Below are positions 1 to 9,278 of a stretch of 64,000 nt of DNA, one piece after another. Origin of the DNA: Halomonas socia (GTDB taxonomy: Bacteria > Pseudomonadota > Gammaproteobacteria > Pseudomonadales > Halomonadaceae); assembly GCF_010977575.1 (NCBI RefSeq), contig NZ_CP048812.1:930001-994000 (forward strand), written 5' to 3'. The notes under the pieces are model-generated. The model was not told the origin of the DNA and did no database searches. It saw only the letters and a program-made list of their open reading frames with translations. The position numbers and the translations under genes were made by a program. Every line of letters starts with the position of its first letter. Position 1 is the first letter of the stretch.

Positions 1-390
1 CTTGATGAAATCCGGCAGGCAGTTTTCCCAGCGCCAGGCCTCATCGCCCAGCGCCTCGGCCCAGCCGTCGTAGTCGCGGGCCTGGCCACGAATGTATAGC
101 ATGCCGTTGATGCTCGAACAGCCGCCCAGGGTCTTGCCGCGCGGGTAGATCAGCGAGCGGCCGTTGAGCCCCGGGGCCGGCTCGGTGCGAAACAGCCAGT
201 CGGTGCGCGGGTTGTCGATGCAGTAGAGATAACCCACCGGAATATGAATCCAGTGGTAGTTGTCGCGCCCGCCGGCCTCGATCAGCAGCACCCGATTGGC
301 CGGGTCGGCGCTCAGGCGATTGGCCAGCAGGCAACCGGCGGTGCCGGCGCCTACCACGATGTAGTCGAACTCTGCCGCATCACTTTGCAT
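1..390 (-). CDS. GMC family oxidoreductase, N-terminal part (runs off window)
   Basis: FAD-dependent alcohol/choline-dehydrogenase-like enzyme; only the first 130 residues lie in the window. The ATG at 390 is followed by an FAD-binding Rossmann segment (VVGAGTAGCLLANRL, residues ~12-26), the ADP-contacting acid in LLIEAGG, and the family signature PRGKTLGGCSSINGMLYIRG near residues 96-115. This is the classic N-terminal GMC arrangement. The substrate cannot be read from this part. It resembles generic GMC alcohol dehydrogenases more than BetA. It is transcribed away from tctD, with about 160 bp between the two starts. Confidence 0.88.
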   Translation of the reverse strand, partial: MQSDAAEFDYIVVGAGTAGCLLANRLSADPANRVLLIEAGGRDNYHWIHIPVGYLYCIDNPRTDWLFRTEPAPGLNGRSLIYPRGKTLGGCSSINGMLYIRGQARDYDGWAEALGDEAWRWENCLPDFIK

Positions 391-551
391 CGGCGCACCA
401 TCTCCCGTCGCTGTGTCGTGCGGCATCGACGCCGCTGGCCCACCCCAGCCTACCGGGATTCCCGCCACCAACAATTGACCTTTCGGTTAGCGGGCGGGCG
501 CGCGGTGAATGATAGAATGCAGAACTCGCAGCGACGTCGAGGATAGCAGCC

Positions 552-1223
552 ATGAAAGTACTGGTGGTGGAAGACAATGACAATCTGGCGCGCTCCATCT
601 CGGCGGCGCTCGAAGACACCGGCTTCAAGGCCGACGTGAGCCGCGATGGCCTCAGCGCCGAGCACTGTTTGGAGATTGGCGCCTACGACCTGATGGTCCT
701 CGACCTGGGGCTGCCGGAACTCGACGGCATCAGCCTGCTGCGTCGCCTGCGTCAGCGTCAGGACAACATCCCGGTGCTGATCATCTCGGCGCGGGATGCC
801 CTCGACCAACGCATCCTGGGGCTCGAAGAGGGCGCCGACGATTACCTCTGCAAGCCATTCTCGCTGGACGAAGTCGCTGCCAGAGCCAAGGCGCTGGTGC
901 GGCGTGCCAAGCAGTTTGGCGGCGAAACCCTGCGCTGCGGACGCCTGGAATTTCATCCGGATGCCATGGAGCTGCGCCTGGACGGCAAGCCAGTCGCCCT
1001 GCACCGCCGCGAGTTGGAAGTGATGGAGTACCTGCTGATCAATCAGGGGCGCCTGGTCAACAAGGGGCAGATCGCCGACCGTCTCTCCACCACTGACGAT
1101 CCAGTCAGCCATAGCGCAGTAGAGACCTACGTATCGCGCCTGCGCAAGAAACTCGGCGTCGATGTCGGCCTCAAGACGGTACGCGGCCTGGGCTACCTGC
1201 TCGACCCCCAGGATGCCGGCTGA
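552..1223 (+). CDS. tctD: OmpR-family response regulator, TctD-like
   Basis: DNA-binding response regulator of 223 residues. The receiver domain (residues 1-115) has the acidic pair E7/D8, phosphoacceptor D51 (VLDLGLP), switch residue S79 and K101 (CKP). Residues ~125-220 form an OmpR-type winged helix (RRELEVMEYLL, VETYVSRLRKKL, VRGLGYLL). The stop overlaps the start of the sensor kinase by one base (TGATG), so the two are translationally coupled. Because a tctCBA transporter lies 1 kb away on the other strand, control of tricarboxylate uptake is the likely job. This is inferred from context; a QseB-like role is the alternative. Confidence 0.85.
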   Translation: MKVLVVEDNDNLARSISAALEDTGFKADVSRDGLSAEHCLEIGAYDLMVLDLGLPELDGISLLRRLRQRQDNIPVLIISARDALDQRILGLEEGADDYLCKPFSLDEVAARAKALVRRAKQFGGETLRCGRLEFHPDAMELRLDGKPVALHRRELEVMEYLLINQGRLVNKGQIADRLSTTDDPVSHSAVETYVSRLRKKLGVDVGLKTVRGLGYLLDPQDAG

Positions 1224-2590
1224 TGCGTTCGATTCGTGCACGCCTGCTGATCTGGATCGGCCTACCTTTCACTGGCCTGGCCCTAGTCACCCTGCTGGCC
1301 AGCCATTACTTGCTGTCGCGCCAGATCAACGAAACCTTCGATGACATGCTGCTCAACGCCGCCGAACGGGTCGAGCGGCGCATCCACTCGGTGGATGGCG
1401 AGCTGCGTATCAATATGCACTACTTCAGCATCAGCACCCTCGGCAGTCGCGGCGACGGCAAGATCTTCTATCGCATTCAAGAGGTCGATGGCGACATGTT
1501 GGCCGGTTTCGCGGGGCTGCAAGGCCCGACTACCGAACTCGATCAGCCGCTGTTCTACGACGTCGACTATGCCGGTAACGCCCTGCGCGCTGTGGCCCTG
1601 ACATTTCCATTGACGCGCGCCAATCAGTACCGCGAGATCGAGGTGATCGTCGCAGAATCCACCGAGCCACGGCGGACACTGATCGCTGAATTCATGCTGA
1701 CGCTGAGTAGTCTGATGGCGGTCGGAGGCCTGCTCGCCATCACCATTGCGCTGGTGGCCATTCACAAAGGGCTGGCACCGCTCAATGCCATCCGCCGTGC
1801 ACTATACCGCCGCTCTCCGAATGACCTGGAACCGCTGACCGGCGAGGTCCCCCGCGAGGTTGCGCCGCTGATTCAGAGCATCAATCAGCTGATGGAGCGT
1901 ATGCGCCTGAGCATTCAGAACACCCAGCAGCTCAATGCCGACGTCTCGCACCAGCTGCGCACCCCGGTCTCGGAAATCCGCGCCCTGAGCGAGCTGACCC
2001 TGGCGCGCAGCCATGAGCCGGAGGCGCGCGCCAATCTCGACGAGATTCGGCGCATCGCCGAGCACGCCGGGCACACCGTCGAGCAACTGCTCAGATACGC
2101 CAAGACACGCCATGAGTTGGTCGACAGCGCCACCCTGGCCAGTGTCGACCTGGTAGCCATCTGCTGCGACGCCTGCAGCCAGGCGGCAATGAGCGTCTAT
2201 CAGCGCGGCCAGGAGCTGGCCCTGGAGGCCGATGAGGCCGCACCGTCGCTACTTGGCGATCCCATCATGCTGCGCTGGATGGTGCAGAACCTGATCGACA
2301 ATGCCAGCCTGCATGCTGGCGGAGAACAGCCCTACCGAGGCAGTATCCAGGTAGCCGTCGAGCGCCAGGAGGGCGGCTACCGGCTGGCGGTTCGCGACGC
2401 TGGCGTCGGCGTCGACGAGGCACGCCTGGCACGCCTCACCGAGCGTTTCTATCGCGCCGATACGCGTATCCAGGGCAGCGGCCTGGGACTGGCCATCGCC
2501 GAGCAGATCGCCCAGACCCACGGCGCCGAGTTGACCCTGCGCAACCGCCAGGAGGGAGGCCTCGAGGCCAGCGTCAGCTTCCCGGCATAG
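1223..2590 (+). CDS. tctE: Sensor histidine kinase, TctE-like
   Basis: Membrane sensor kinase of 455 residues. It has an N-terminal transmembrane helix (~8-31), a periplasmic sensor region (~32-155) matching the 2CSK_N/TctE type, a second transmembrane helix (~158-180), a short HAMP-like linker, a DHp helix with phosphoacceptor H243 (SHQLRTPVSE), and an HATPase domain with N-box (QNLIDNA), G1 (DAGVGVDE) and G2 (GSGLGLAIAE) motifs. It overlaps tctD by one base. Its 3' end overlaps the convergent AbrB-family gene by 17 bp. It probably senses a periplasmic carboxylate or the TctC-ligand complex; the ligand is not evident from sequence. Confidence 0.85.
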   Translation: MRSIRARLLIWIGLPFTGLALVTLLASHYLLSRQINETFDDMLLNAAERVERRIHSVDGELRINMHYFSISTLGSRGDGKIFYRIQEVDGDMLAGFAGLQGPTTELDQPLFYDVDYAGNALRAVALTFPLTRANQYREIEVIVAESTEPRRTLIAEFMLTLSSLMAVGGLLAITIALVAIHKGLAPLNAIRRALYRRSPNDLEPLTGEVPREVAPLIQSINQLMERMRLSIQNTQQLNADVSHQLRTPVSEIRALSELTLARSHEPEARANLDEIRRIAEHAGHTVEQLLRYAKTRHELVDSATLASVDLVAICCDACSQAAMSVYQRGQELALEADEAAPSLLGDPIMLRWMVQNLIDNASLHAGGEQPYRGSIQVAVERQEGGYRLAVRDAGVGVDEARLARLTERFYRADTRIQGSGLGLAIAEQIAQTHGAELTLRNRQEGGLEASVSFPA

Positions 2591-3617
2591 ACGCCCCATA
2601 GCGAGACCGTACCCAACGCAGCATCCACGGGGTAAGCACGATCAGCAACAGCAGCCGCAGCACGTGGTGAGACACCACATAGACCGGATCGACGTCCACC
2701 GCCACGGCGATGACTGCCATCTCCCCCACGCCACCTGGAAGCAGCGCCAGCAACACCGCCACGAAGCTCAGCTCGGTGGTGAATGCCACCAGCAGTGCCA
2801 CCCCCACCGCCAGGACCACGGCAAACAGTGCAAACAGCAGCCCGACACGGCCCACCTGCACCACGCGACGCCACGAGGTGGCCGAGAAGCGCGAGCCAAT
2901 GGAGCTGCCGAGGATCAGAAAGGTGGCCAGCAGGCACACGCCGGGCAGCGCCAGCGGCACACCGAGGCTGGTAAGCAGCGCACTCGCCAGCAGTGGGCCG
3001 AGGAACTCGGCCAACGGCAACCGCAAGCAGCGACCAAGCCACCAACTCACAGGTGCCAGCAGCCACCAGAATAGGTCAACCGTCAGAAGCCCGGTGTCAT
3101 CCGCCATAGCGACTTCGTCGACCAGTAGTGACGCCATCAGCGCTGCGCTAGATACCACCACGGCCAGACGCATGGAATGGGAAATGGCGATCCAGCGCAC
3201 GTCGCCGCCGGCACGCTCGGCCAGCACCAGGGCCGAGTTCATGCTGCCCGGAAAGGCACTGAACAGAGCGTTGAGCGGCGCCACGCCGCCGCGCATGAAG
3301 AGTGCTCCCCCACCGACCAGCAACAGCGCCATGTAGAGCAGCATGGCAATCACGCTGGGATACCAGGCCACCAATTGCACCAACTCGCCGACGTCCACGC
3401 GCTGGCCGATAAATACTCCCAGGGTGGCGATGGCCAGACGATGCAGCCGTTTATCCACCGCGGTGGCCATGCCAAGCAACGACACCGCCAGTATCATGAA
3501 CAGCGCGCCCAGCATCCATGCCAGCGGTAGCGACAGCAGGCTGGCAAGCGCGCCGCCCAGGGCGCCAAGGGCCAGGGTCCGCCCGGTCAGCGGCCGGATC
3601 TGCTTAACTCGATGCAT
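2574..3617 (-). CDS. AbrB family membrane protein
   Basis: Polytopic inner-membrane protein of 347 residues with about ten hydrophobic segments. It has the duplicated glycine/leucine-rich repeats of the AbrB (formerly 'ammonia monooxygenase') family, for example ALGALGGALASLLSLPLAWMLG near the N-terminus and the conserved FPGSMN and PGGVGEM loops. The family's biochemical function is unproven; regulation of, or association with, transport has been suggested. The start overlaps the end of tctA by 14 bp, so it is the last gene of the tctCBA transcription unit. AbrB genes commonly accompany TTT transporters. Confidence 0.8.
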   Translation of the reverse strand: MHRVKQIRPLTGRTLALGALGGALASLLSLPLAWMLGALFMILAVSLLGMATAVDKRLHRLAIATLGVFIGQRVDVGELVQLVAWYPSVIAMLLYMALLLVGGGALFMRGGVAPLNALFSAFPGSMNSALVLAERAGGDVRWIAISHSMRLAVVVSSAALMASLLVDEVAMADDTGLLTVDLFWWLLAPVSWWLGRCLRLPLAEFLGPLLASALLTSLGVPLALPGVCLLATFLILGSSIGSRFSATSWRRVVQVGRVGLLFALFAVVLAVGVALLVAFTTELSFVAVLLALLPGGVGEMAVIAVAVDVDPVYVVSHHVLRLLLLIVLTPWMLRWVRSRYGASMPGS

Positions 3618-5121
3618 CGGTCGAGGCGAGCCGCTTGCGGCCTAGTCGCGCCATCAGTGGCCGGCCGAACAGCGACACCAGCATCAATACCACGATGCCC
3701 ATCGCCACCGGTCGCTCGAACAGATAGCCAATATCACCGCCACTGATCTGATGAGAGTGCAGCAGCGATTTCTCGGCCATGGCCCCGAGCAGCATGCCGA
3801 TCACCGCCGCCGGCACCGAGTAGCCGTAGTGCCGGAACAGCCAGCCGACCACGGCGAAGATCAGCACCGTTGCCGGCCCCGTCATGTTGCCGGTCAGGCC
3901 GAAGGAGCCCATCACCGCCAGCACCAGCACCGAGGGAATCAGGTAACGCATCGGCACCTTGATGATGTTGGCCAGCAGCGGGATGAACAGAAGTCCCACC
4001 ACCGCCAGCAGAAATACCTGAGCGAAGTTGGCGAAGATGATCGCGTAGACCACATCGGTCTGCTGGCGAATGAACTGCGGGCCACCGGTGATATTGTGCA
4101 TGGCGAAGGCGGCCAGCATTACCGCCGTGGCGCCGCCACCGGGAATCCCCAGCGCCAGCAGCGTTGCCATCGACCCCGCCTCCGAGGTGCTGTTGGCCGA
4201 CTCGGAAGCCACCACTCCCTTGGGATTGCCCTTGCCAAAGGTGGAGGGCTCCGGATCACGACGTTGCGTCTCGACGTAGGAGAGCAGATTCGACACCGAG
4301 GATCCCACGCCCGGCACCGCGCCGACGAACACTCCAATAAGGCCACCGCGGATCATCACCCATGGGTAACGACAGGCCATCTTGAAGCCCTCGAAGATCT
4401 CGCCGATACGCACCTTGCGCGACGCTTCTGACTCGACAATGAAATCCTTGTTGGCCAGCTTGAACAGCTCGGAAGCGGCGAACATGCCCATCATCGCCGG
4501 AATCACCGGCACCCCGTCGAGCAGGTAGGTCTGCCCCATGGTGCCGCGCGCCATCCCCAGCTCGTTGAAACCGATGGTACCCACCAGCAAGCCGACGAAG
4601 CCGGCGATCAGTCCCTTGAGCACCTGCTCACCCTTGAGGCTGGCGATTAGCGTCATGCCCCACAGGATCACCGCAAACATCTCTGCCGGCCCCAGCCTGA
4701 GCACCATGAAAGAGAGCGGCTGGATCATCACGAACAGGATCAAATAGCCCATCAGCACGCCAATCACCGACGACGCCAGCGCAATGCCCAGGGCCTGGTT
4801 GTGGCGCCCCTGACGGGACATCGGGTAGCCATCGAAGGCGGTGGCGATCGCCGATGAAGTGCCGGGAATATTCATCAGAATCGCCGGGATGCCGCTGCCG
4901 AAGGAGCCGCCGGTGAAGATCGCGGTCAGGAACAGCATCGCCTGGACGAAGTCCATGTACAGCGTCATCGGCAGGAAGATCGCCATGGCCATGGAGATCT
5001 GCAGCCCCGGCGTGGCGCCGAAGATCAAGCCGATGATGATCCCCGGTACCACTACTAGCCAGGGGCTGAAGTTGGAAAACAGCAGATTCAGGCCCTGCTC
5101 GACGGCCGTGAAATCGATCAT
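3604..5121 (-). CDS. tctA: Tripartite tricarboxylate transporter, large permease TctA
   Basis: Large membrane subunit (505 residues, about 12 transmembrane segments) of a TTT-family secondary transporter that imports tri- or dicarboxylates with TctB and the periplasmic binder TctC. The typical TctA opening is visible (FGATPGLQISMAMAIFLP), as are two glycine-rich repeat motifs conserved in the family (NIPGTSSAIATAFDGYP and ALGIPGGGATAVMLAAF). It lies 12 bp after tctB. Length is normal for the family. The exact substrate is unknown. Confidence 0.93.
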   Translation of the reverse strand: MIDFTAVEQGLNLLFSNFSPWLVVVPGIIIGLIFGATPGLQISMAMAIFLPMTLYMDFVQAMLFLTAIFTGGSFGSGIPAILMNIPGTSSAIATAFDGYPMSRQGRHNQALGIALASSVIGVLMGYLILFVMIQPLSFMVLRLGPAEMFAVILWGMTLIASLKGEQVLKGLIAGFVGLLVGTIGFNELGMARGTMGQTYLLDGVPVIPAMMGMFAASELFKLANKDFIVESEASRKVRIGEIFEGFKMACRYPWVMIRGGLIGVFVGAVPGVGSSVSNLLSYVETQRRDPEPSTFGKGNPKGVVASESANSTSEAGSMATLLALGIPGGGATAVMLAAFAMHNITGGPQFIRQQTDVVYAIIFANFAQVFLLAVVGLLFIPLLANIIKVPMRYLIPSVLVLAVMGSFGLTGNMTGPATVLIFAVVGWLFRHYGYSVPAAVIGMLLGAMAEKSLLHSHQISGGDIGYLFERPVAMGIVVLMLVSLFGRPLMARLGRKRLASTDASS

Positions 5122-5133
5122 GGTGTTACCCCG

Positions 5134-5583
5134 TTAGCCCTGGAGGATCAGCATGTGCATGGGATAGGGCAGCATCTGCGCGAAGAAGAACGCCACGCCG
5201 AAGCCGAAGGCCAGGCTATAGCCGCCGAGCAGCAGCCAGTTGCGCTCGCCTTTCAGCACCAGGAAGGCCGCAATGAAAAGCACCGTGGCCACGTCGAAGC
5301 CGAGCGTCTCGAGCGAGATCACATAGGCGGCGAAGAGCCCCACCACCGGCAGGGTCTGGCGCAGCGGCTCGGCGTCGGGGCGCACCAGCAACGTGCCCTT
5401 GCGCAGCCGCATCACCAGCTCCAGCAGCACGATGATCAGCACGATTAGGGCCAGGGGAAGAATCAGTAACAGGTTCTGGACGGCGGACGACACGCGAATG
5501 GCATCGAACAGATACCAGAGCGTAAAGCCGGCCAAGGCCATGAGGACCAGCAGGTCCCCATAGTCGCGATCACGGGTGGTCAT
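5134..5583 (-). CDS. tctB: Tripartite tricarboxylate transporter, small permease TctB
   Basis: Small membrane subunit of 149 residues with four predicted transmembrane helices, the normal TctB topology. I chose the ATG at 5583 because a GGGAG Shine-Dalgarno sits eight bases upstream; a longer start at 5628 would add residues not typical of TctB. It lies between tctC (54 bp upstream) and tctA (12 bp downstream). TctB sequences are poorly conserved, so the call rests on topology, length and operon position. Confidence 0.88.
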   Translation of the reverse strand: MTTRDRDYGDLLVLMALAGFTLWYLFDAIRVSSAVQNLLLILPLALIVLIIVLLELVMRLRKGTLLVRPDAEPLRQTLPVVGLFAAYVISLETLGFDVATVLFIAAFLVLKGERNWLLLGGYSLAFGFGVAFFFAQMLPYPMHMLILQG

Positions 5584-5637
5584 GGAATCACTCCCAGCCA
5601 CCCCAGACAGAGCATGGGGCGGCGGCAACGGATGGGA

Positions 5638-6636
5638 TCAGTTGAGCAGGTGGGCGTACTTGTCGAAGATCTCGTAGTTCTCGCGCATCAGTTCGTTGGC
5701 GCGCTCGGGACCCACCCATACGCCGCCGATCTCGTTACTATCTAAATATTCTTGAACATCCTTGCGAGCCAAAACGTTCTTAATAGCTGTAGCCAGCGCA
5801 TCGAAGCGCTCAGGGTGCTGACGTTCAACCTCTGCCGTTACCGCAATACCACGCATTGCACCTTGAATAACTGGCACACTTATTCCGAGTGGCTCTAACG
5901 CTTCATTAATTGCTGGAGCATCCCACTCAGGCTCTCTCTCGTCACTCACTAACGCTAATGGGGTTATAAATTCAGCGATACTTTCCGTGCCGCGTGCTGC
6001 TATCACTAAAAAATCCACCTGCCCACCAGCCACTGCTGTGCGAGCTTCTCCGCCACTAGAGTAAGTAACCAAATTAATTGCATCCTCTGGTATCTCATAT
6101 TCATCCATTAGCACTTTCGTCACCAAGTGACCCGCTGAGCCTTGAACCACTGCCCCGCGCACTGATCCGGGATTATCTTTCATCTCACTAAGCAATGACG
6201 CTAGATCGCTATAACCCGAATCGCTGTTAGCAACTATTAGATCCTTGTCGAAATTCTGGAGGTTTATATATGAAAAGTCCTCAACATTATAACTTGCACC
6301 ACCTACTAAAACAGTATTTGTCAGATAGGGGGCAAATGTAGAGGCATAAATAGTATAACCATCATCTGGAGCATTAAGAACATAGTTAGCAGATACTTGC
6401 GTACCGGCTCCGGGGCGATTCGTCACCTGAACAGGTACGCCAATTTCCTCAGACAAGAAATTCGACATTGCTCGTGCAGTGCGATCGGCACCGCCCCCAG
6501 TGCCGAAACCAACCACCATGTTGATGGGGCGATCAGGGAACTCCTCGGCAGCCACCGGCATTGCCATGGAGGTCAGCATGGCCGCAGCGCCAATCAGCAG
6601 CGCTTTTCCTTTGACGAGATTAAGGGTATTGAGCAT
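5638..6636 (-). CDS. tctC: Tripartite tricarboxylate transporter, periplasmic binding protein TctC
   Basis: Periplasmic solute-binding protein (332 residues) that delivers carboxylates to TctAB. The ATG at 6636 opens a clear Sec signal (GKALLIGAAAMLTSMAMPVAAEE), followed by the family's first strand and loop (FPDRPINMVVGFGTGGGADRTARA). Base composition is odd. The first ~130 and last ~60 bases are GC-rich like the genome, but roughly 5740-6480 is AT-rich: the 60-base blocks at 6241 and 6301 are 35% and 37% GC by my count, against 75% at 5341. The frame is intact, so this looks like a functional mosaic allele. It is first gene of the tctCBA unit. Confidence 0.92.
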   Translation of the reverse strand: MLNTLNLVKGKALLIGAAAMLTSMAMPVAAEEFPDRPINMVVGFGTGGGADRTARAMSNFLSEEIGVPVQVTNRPGAGTQVSANYVLNAPDDGYTIYASTFAPYLTNTVLVGGASYNVEDFSYINLQNFDKDLIVANSDSGYSDLASLLSEMKDNPGSVRGAVVQGSAGHLVTKVLMDEYEIPEDAINLVTYSSGGEARTAVAGGQVDFLVIAARGTESIAEFITPLALVSDEREPEWDAPAINEALEPLGISVPVIQGAMRGIAVTAEVERQHPERFDALATAIKNVLARKDVQEYLDSNEIGGVWVGPERANELMRENYEIFDKYAHLLN

Positions 6637-6666
6637 GACGTTTCGCCTCTTGTAAGCGTTTATTGT

Positions 6667-6684
6667 CACAGGCAGGCACCTGTG
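6667..6684. promoter_or_regulatory. Inverted repeat upstream of tctC (candidate regulator site)
   Basis: CACAGG, six bases, CCTGTG sits about 30 bp upstream of the tctC start, in the expected promoter region. It could be an operator for TctD or another regulator. This is position-based inference only. Confidence 0.3.
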
Positions 6685-6808
6685 TGGGAATGAACGCTAT
6701 CCGACGAAACTGTCATCAAGCTTGCATGGCACCATATCTAGACCAAAGTTGAATGCCCAGCATTGCCGAGTTGCCACGCCACCTGGAGACTTTGCACCGC
6801 TGGCTTTT

Positions 6809-8038
6809 CTACCTACGCTCCGGCTCGACCGTTGGCAACCACCAGGCGACGATACCCAGCAGCGGCAAGTAGGCACACAGCCGATAGACGGTCTCGATGC
6901 CGGTCTGGTCGGCCAGGTAACCAAGCAGCGCTGCAGCGATACCGGCCATGCCGAAGGCCAGGCCGAAGAACAGGCCCGAGATCAGCCCGATACGGCCAGG
7001 CACGAGCTCCTGGGCATAGACCACGATTGCCGAAAATGCCGACGCCAGCACCACGCCGATGATGGCCACCAGCACCGCGGTCCACCACAGGTCAACGTGG
7101 GGCAGCAGTAGAGTGAAGGGCGCCACACCGAGAATTGACGCCCAGATGACCCGCTTGCGGCCAATGCGGTCGCCAACCGGGCCGCCGATCAGCGTACCGA
7201 CCGCCACCGCCGCGAGGAACAGAAACAAGTACAGCTGCGCAGCGGGAATCGAGAGCCCGAAGCGCTCTATGAGGTAGAAGGTGAAGTAGTTGTTGAGGCT
7301 CGCCAGGTAGAAATATTTGGAGAGGATCAGCACACCCAGCACCATCAGCGCCTGCCCCACCCGCCGCCGCGTGACACGGCCACCGCCGCGCATGCTGACA
7401 GGCCGGCCGCGAGTGGTCGCTGCCAGCGCGGCACGGTGTTCGCGATACCACTGTCCGACGCGCCACAGCACCAGCATGGCCACCAGCGCTGCCAGTGCCA
7501 ACCAGGCGACACTACTCTGGCCGTGGGGGATGATCACCAGCGCTGCGAGCAGTGGTCCCAGTGCCGAGCCGGCATTGCCCCCCACCTGGAACAGCGACTG
7601 AGCCAGCCCATGCCGGCTACCCGAGGCCATCCGTGCCACCCGCGAGGCCTCGGGGTGAAAGATGGCCGAGCCGGTACCAACCAGCACCGCTGCCAGCAGC
7701 AGAAAGTAGAAGCTCGGCGCCACCGACAGCAGCAGCAATCCCAGCAGGGTGAGGCCCATACCGACGGTCAGCGAAAAAGGTAACGAACGCCGGTCGGTAT
7801 ACCACCCTATGCCCGGCTGCAGCAGCGATGCCGAGAGCTGATAGCAGAGCGTGATCAGGCCAATCTGGGCAAAGCTCAGCGAGAAACTGATCTGCAGCAG
7901 CGGATAGATGGCCAGCAGGATCGACTGGATGGTGTCATTGACCAGGTGCGCCAGGCTGATGCCACCGAGCACCGTGAAGCTGGTCATCGTCACCGGTCGA
8001 TGCTCACCGGCCACCGCATTCGCTCGCCCTAGCCGCAT
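6809..8038 (-). CDS. MFS transporter, Fsr (fosmidomycin resistance) family
   Basis: Twelve-helix major facilitator of 409 residues. It opens with the segment typical of Fsr proteins (GGISLAHLVNDTIQSILLAIYPLL) and has the MFS loop GPVGDRIGRKRVIW between helices 8 and 9 and YTDRRSLP after helix 2. Fsr proteins export fosmidomycin and other small molecules; the natural substrate here is unknown. The start at 8038 may be long: ATG 7987 (MTSFTVLGG) or GTG 7993 are alternatives that begin just before the first helix. It is a single gene, divergent from the carnitine operon. Confidence 0.85.
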   Translation of the reverse strand: MRLGRANAVAGEHRPVTMTSFTVLGGISLAHLVNDTIQSILLAIYPLLQISFSLSFAQIGLITLCYQLSASLLQPGIGWYTDRRSLPFSLTVGMGLTLLGLLLLSVAPSFYFLLLAAVLVGTGSAIFHPEASRVARMASGSRHGLAQSLFQVGGNAGSALGPLLAALVIIPHGQSSVAWLALAALVAMLVLWRVGQWYREHRAALAATTRGRPVSMRGGGRVTRRRVGQALMVLGVLILSKYFYLASLNNYFTFYLIERFGLSIPAAQLYLFLFLAAVAVGTLIGGPVGDRIGRKRVIWASILGVAPFTLLLPHVDLWWTAVLVAIIGVVLASAFSAIVVYAQELVPGRIGLISGLFFGLAFGMAGIAAALLGYLADQTGIETVYRLCAYLPLLGIVAWWLPTVEPERR

Positions 8039-8357
8039 ATGGCGTTCCCGGCAGTGCGGCGCCCCTCAGGCGCCTGACACGGCACATGGGCCTGGCTGAC
8101 AGCCAGGCGCTGGAGACTTACAACGACGACGCAGGTCTCGATGGCCATCATTGGGCTCCTTGAAAACGACACCGCATGGGGAATGCATATCGGCATCCTA
8201 AACGACCACCTGCCGAGGAGCCAGAGCCGCGCCGGAGTCGCACTGGCCTGGCGCCATGGCGCAATACGCCAACTATACGGCGCTTTATGTAGCGTTGCCT
8301 GGCCGCAGTTCAACGACACTCCCCTCACCACATGCACCCGCGGGAGGATCCGTCCCC
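8039..8357. promoter_or_regulatory. Divergent intergenic region with two palindromes
   Basis: This 319-bp spacer separates the Fsr-type gene and cdhC. It holds an inverted repeat at 8090-8108 (GCCTGGCT, GAC, AGCCAGGC) and a perfect 12-bp palindrome at 8251-8262 (GCGCCATGGCGC). The second lies about 100 bp before the cdhC start and is a candidate operator for the carnitine regulator. No convincing open reading frame is seen. cdhC has GGAGG at 8343-8347 as a possible ribosome binding site. Confidence 0.4.
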
Positions 8358-9278
8358 ATGAATCGCAACGTCATCCTCACCTGCGCCGTTACCGGCGCCG
8401 GCGATACCACCGCCAAGAGCGACAAGGTCCCCGTCACTCCCAAGCAGATCGCCGACGACTGCATCGCCGCCGCCCGGGCCGGGGCCAGCGTGGCGCATAT
8501 CCATGTCCGCGACCCGGAGACCGGCGGGATCAGCCACTCCGTGGATCACTTCCGCGAGGTGATGGAGCGGGTCCGCGAGGCGGACGTGGATATCGTCATG
8601 AACATCACCGCCGGCGGCGGCGGCGACTGGATCCCCGACGCCGCGGACCCTACCCGCGGGGGTCCGGGCACCGATATCCAGACCCCGGCCCAGCGCCATG
8701 CGCCGGTGGCCGAGCTGCTGCCGGAGCTCTGCACCCTGGACTGCGGCAGCCTCAACTTCGGCGACATGGTCTATGTCAACAGCGCCGACTGGCTGCGCGA
8801 GCATGCCAGGCTGGTGCAGTCCGCCGGGGTCAAGCCGGAGCTGGAGTGCTTCGACCTGGGCCATGTGTGGTTCGCCCGCCAGCTGCAGCAGGAGGGGCTG
8901 ATCGACGGCGACCCGCTCTACCAGCTCTGCCTGGGCATCCCCTGGGGCGCCGAGGCCGACACCGAGACCATGCTGGCCATGCGCAACAAACTGCCCGAGG
9001 ATGCTCACTGGGCGGCCTTCGGCATCGGCCGCCAGCAGATGCCCATGGTCGCCCAGGCGGTGCTGCTGGGCGGTCATGCCCGGGTCGGCCTGGAGGACAA
9101 CCTCTATCTCAAGAAGGGGGTGCTGGCCAGCAACGGCCAACTGGTGGAGAAAGCCGTCACCCTGATCGACAACCTCGGCGCCCGGGTGATGACGCCCGCC
9201 GAGACCCGCGCCCAACTCAAGCTGCGCGACCCGCGCAGCGGCCGGGTCGTGGAGAAAGTCGCGGGAGGTGACGCATGA
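8358..9278 (+). CDS. cdhC: BKACE-family 3-dehydrocarnitine cleavage enzyme
   Basis: Zn-dependent beta-keto acid cleavage enzyme (306 residues). With acetyl-CoA it would split 3-dehydrocarnitine into betainyl-CoA and acetoacetate. It shows the BKACE/DUF849 landmarks: the opening [29 protein letters not shown], the metal-binding [10 protein letters not shown] near residue 52, [10 protein letters not shown], and the [12 protein letters not shown] segment with terminal catalytic-loop residues. I use the ATG at 8358, which follows a GGAGG and matches the family start; an upstream in-frame start at 8256 adds unrelated sequence. It overlaps cdhA by 4 bp (ATGA). The carnitine assignment rests on cdhA and cdhB next door, as in Pseudomonas. 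Confidence 0.92.
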   Translation: MNRNVILTCAVTGAGDTTAKSDKVPVTPKQIADDCIAAARAGASVAHIHVRDPETGGISHSVDHFREVMERVREADVDIVMNITAGGGGDWIPDAADPTRGGPGTDIQTPAQRHAPVAELLPELCTLDCGSLNFGDMVYVNSADWLREHARLVQSAGVKPELECFDLGHVWFARQLQQEGLIDGDPLYQLCLGIPWGAEADTETMLAMRNKLPEDAHWAAFGIGRQQMPMVAQAVLLGGHARVGLEDNLYLKKGVLASNGQLVEKAVTLIDNLGARVMTPAETRAQLKLRDPRSGRVVEKVAGGDA

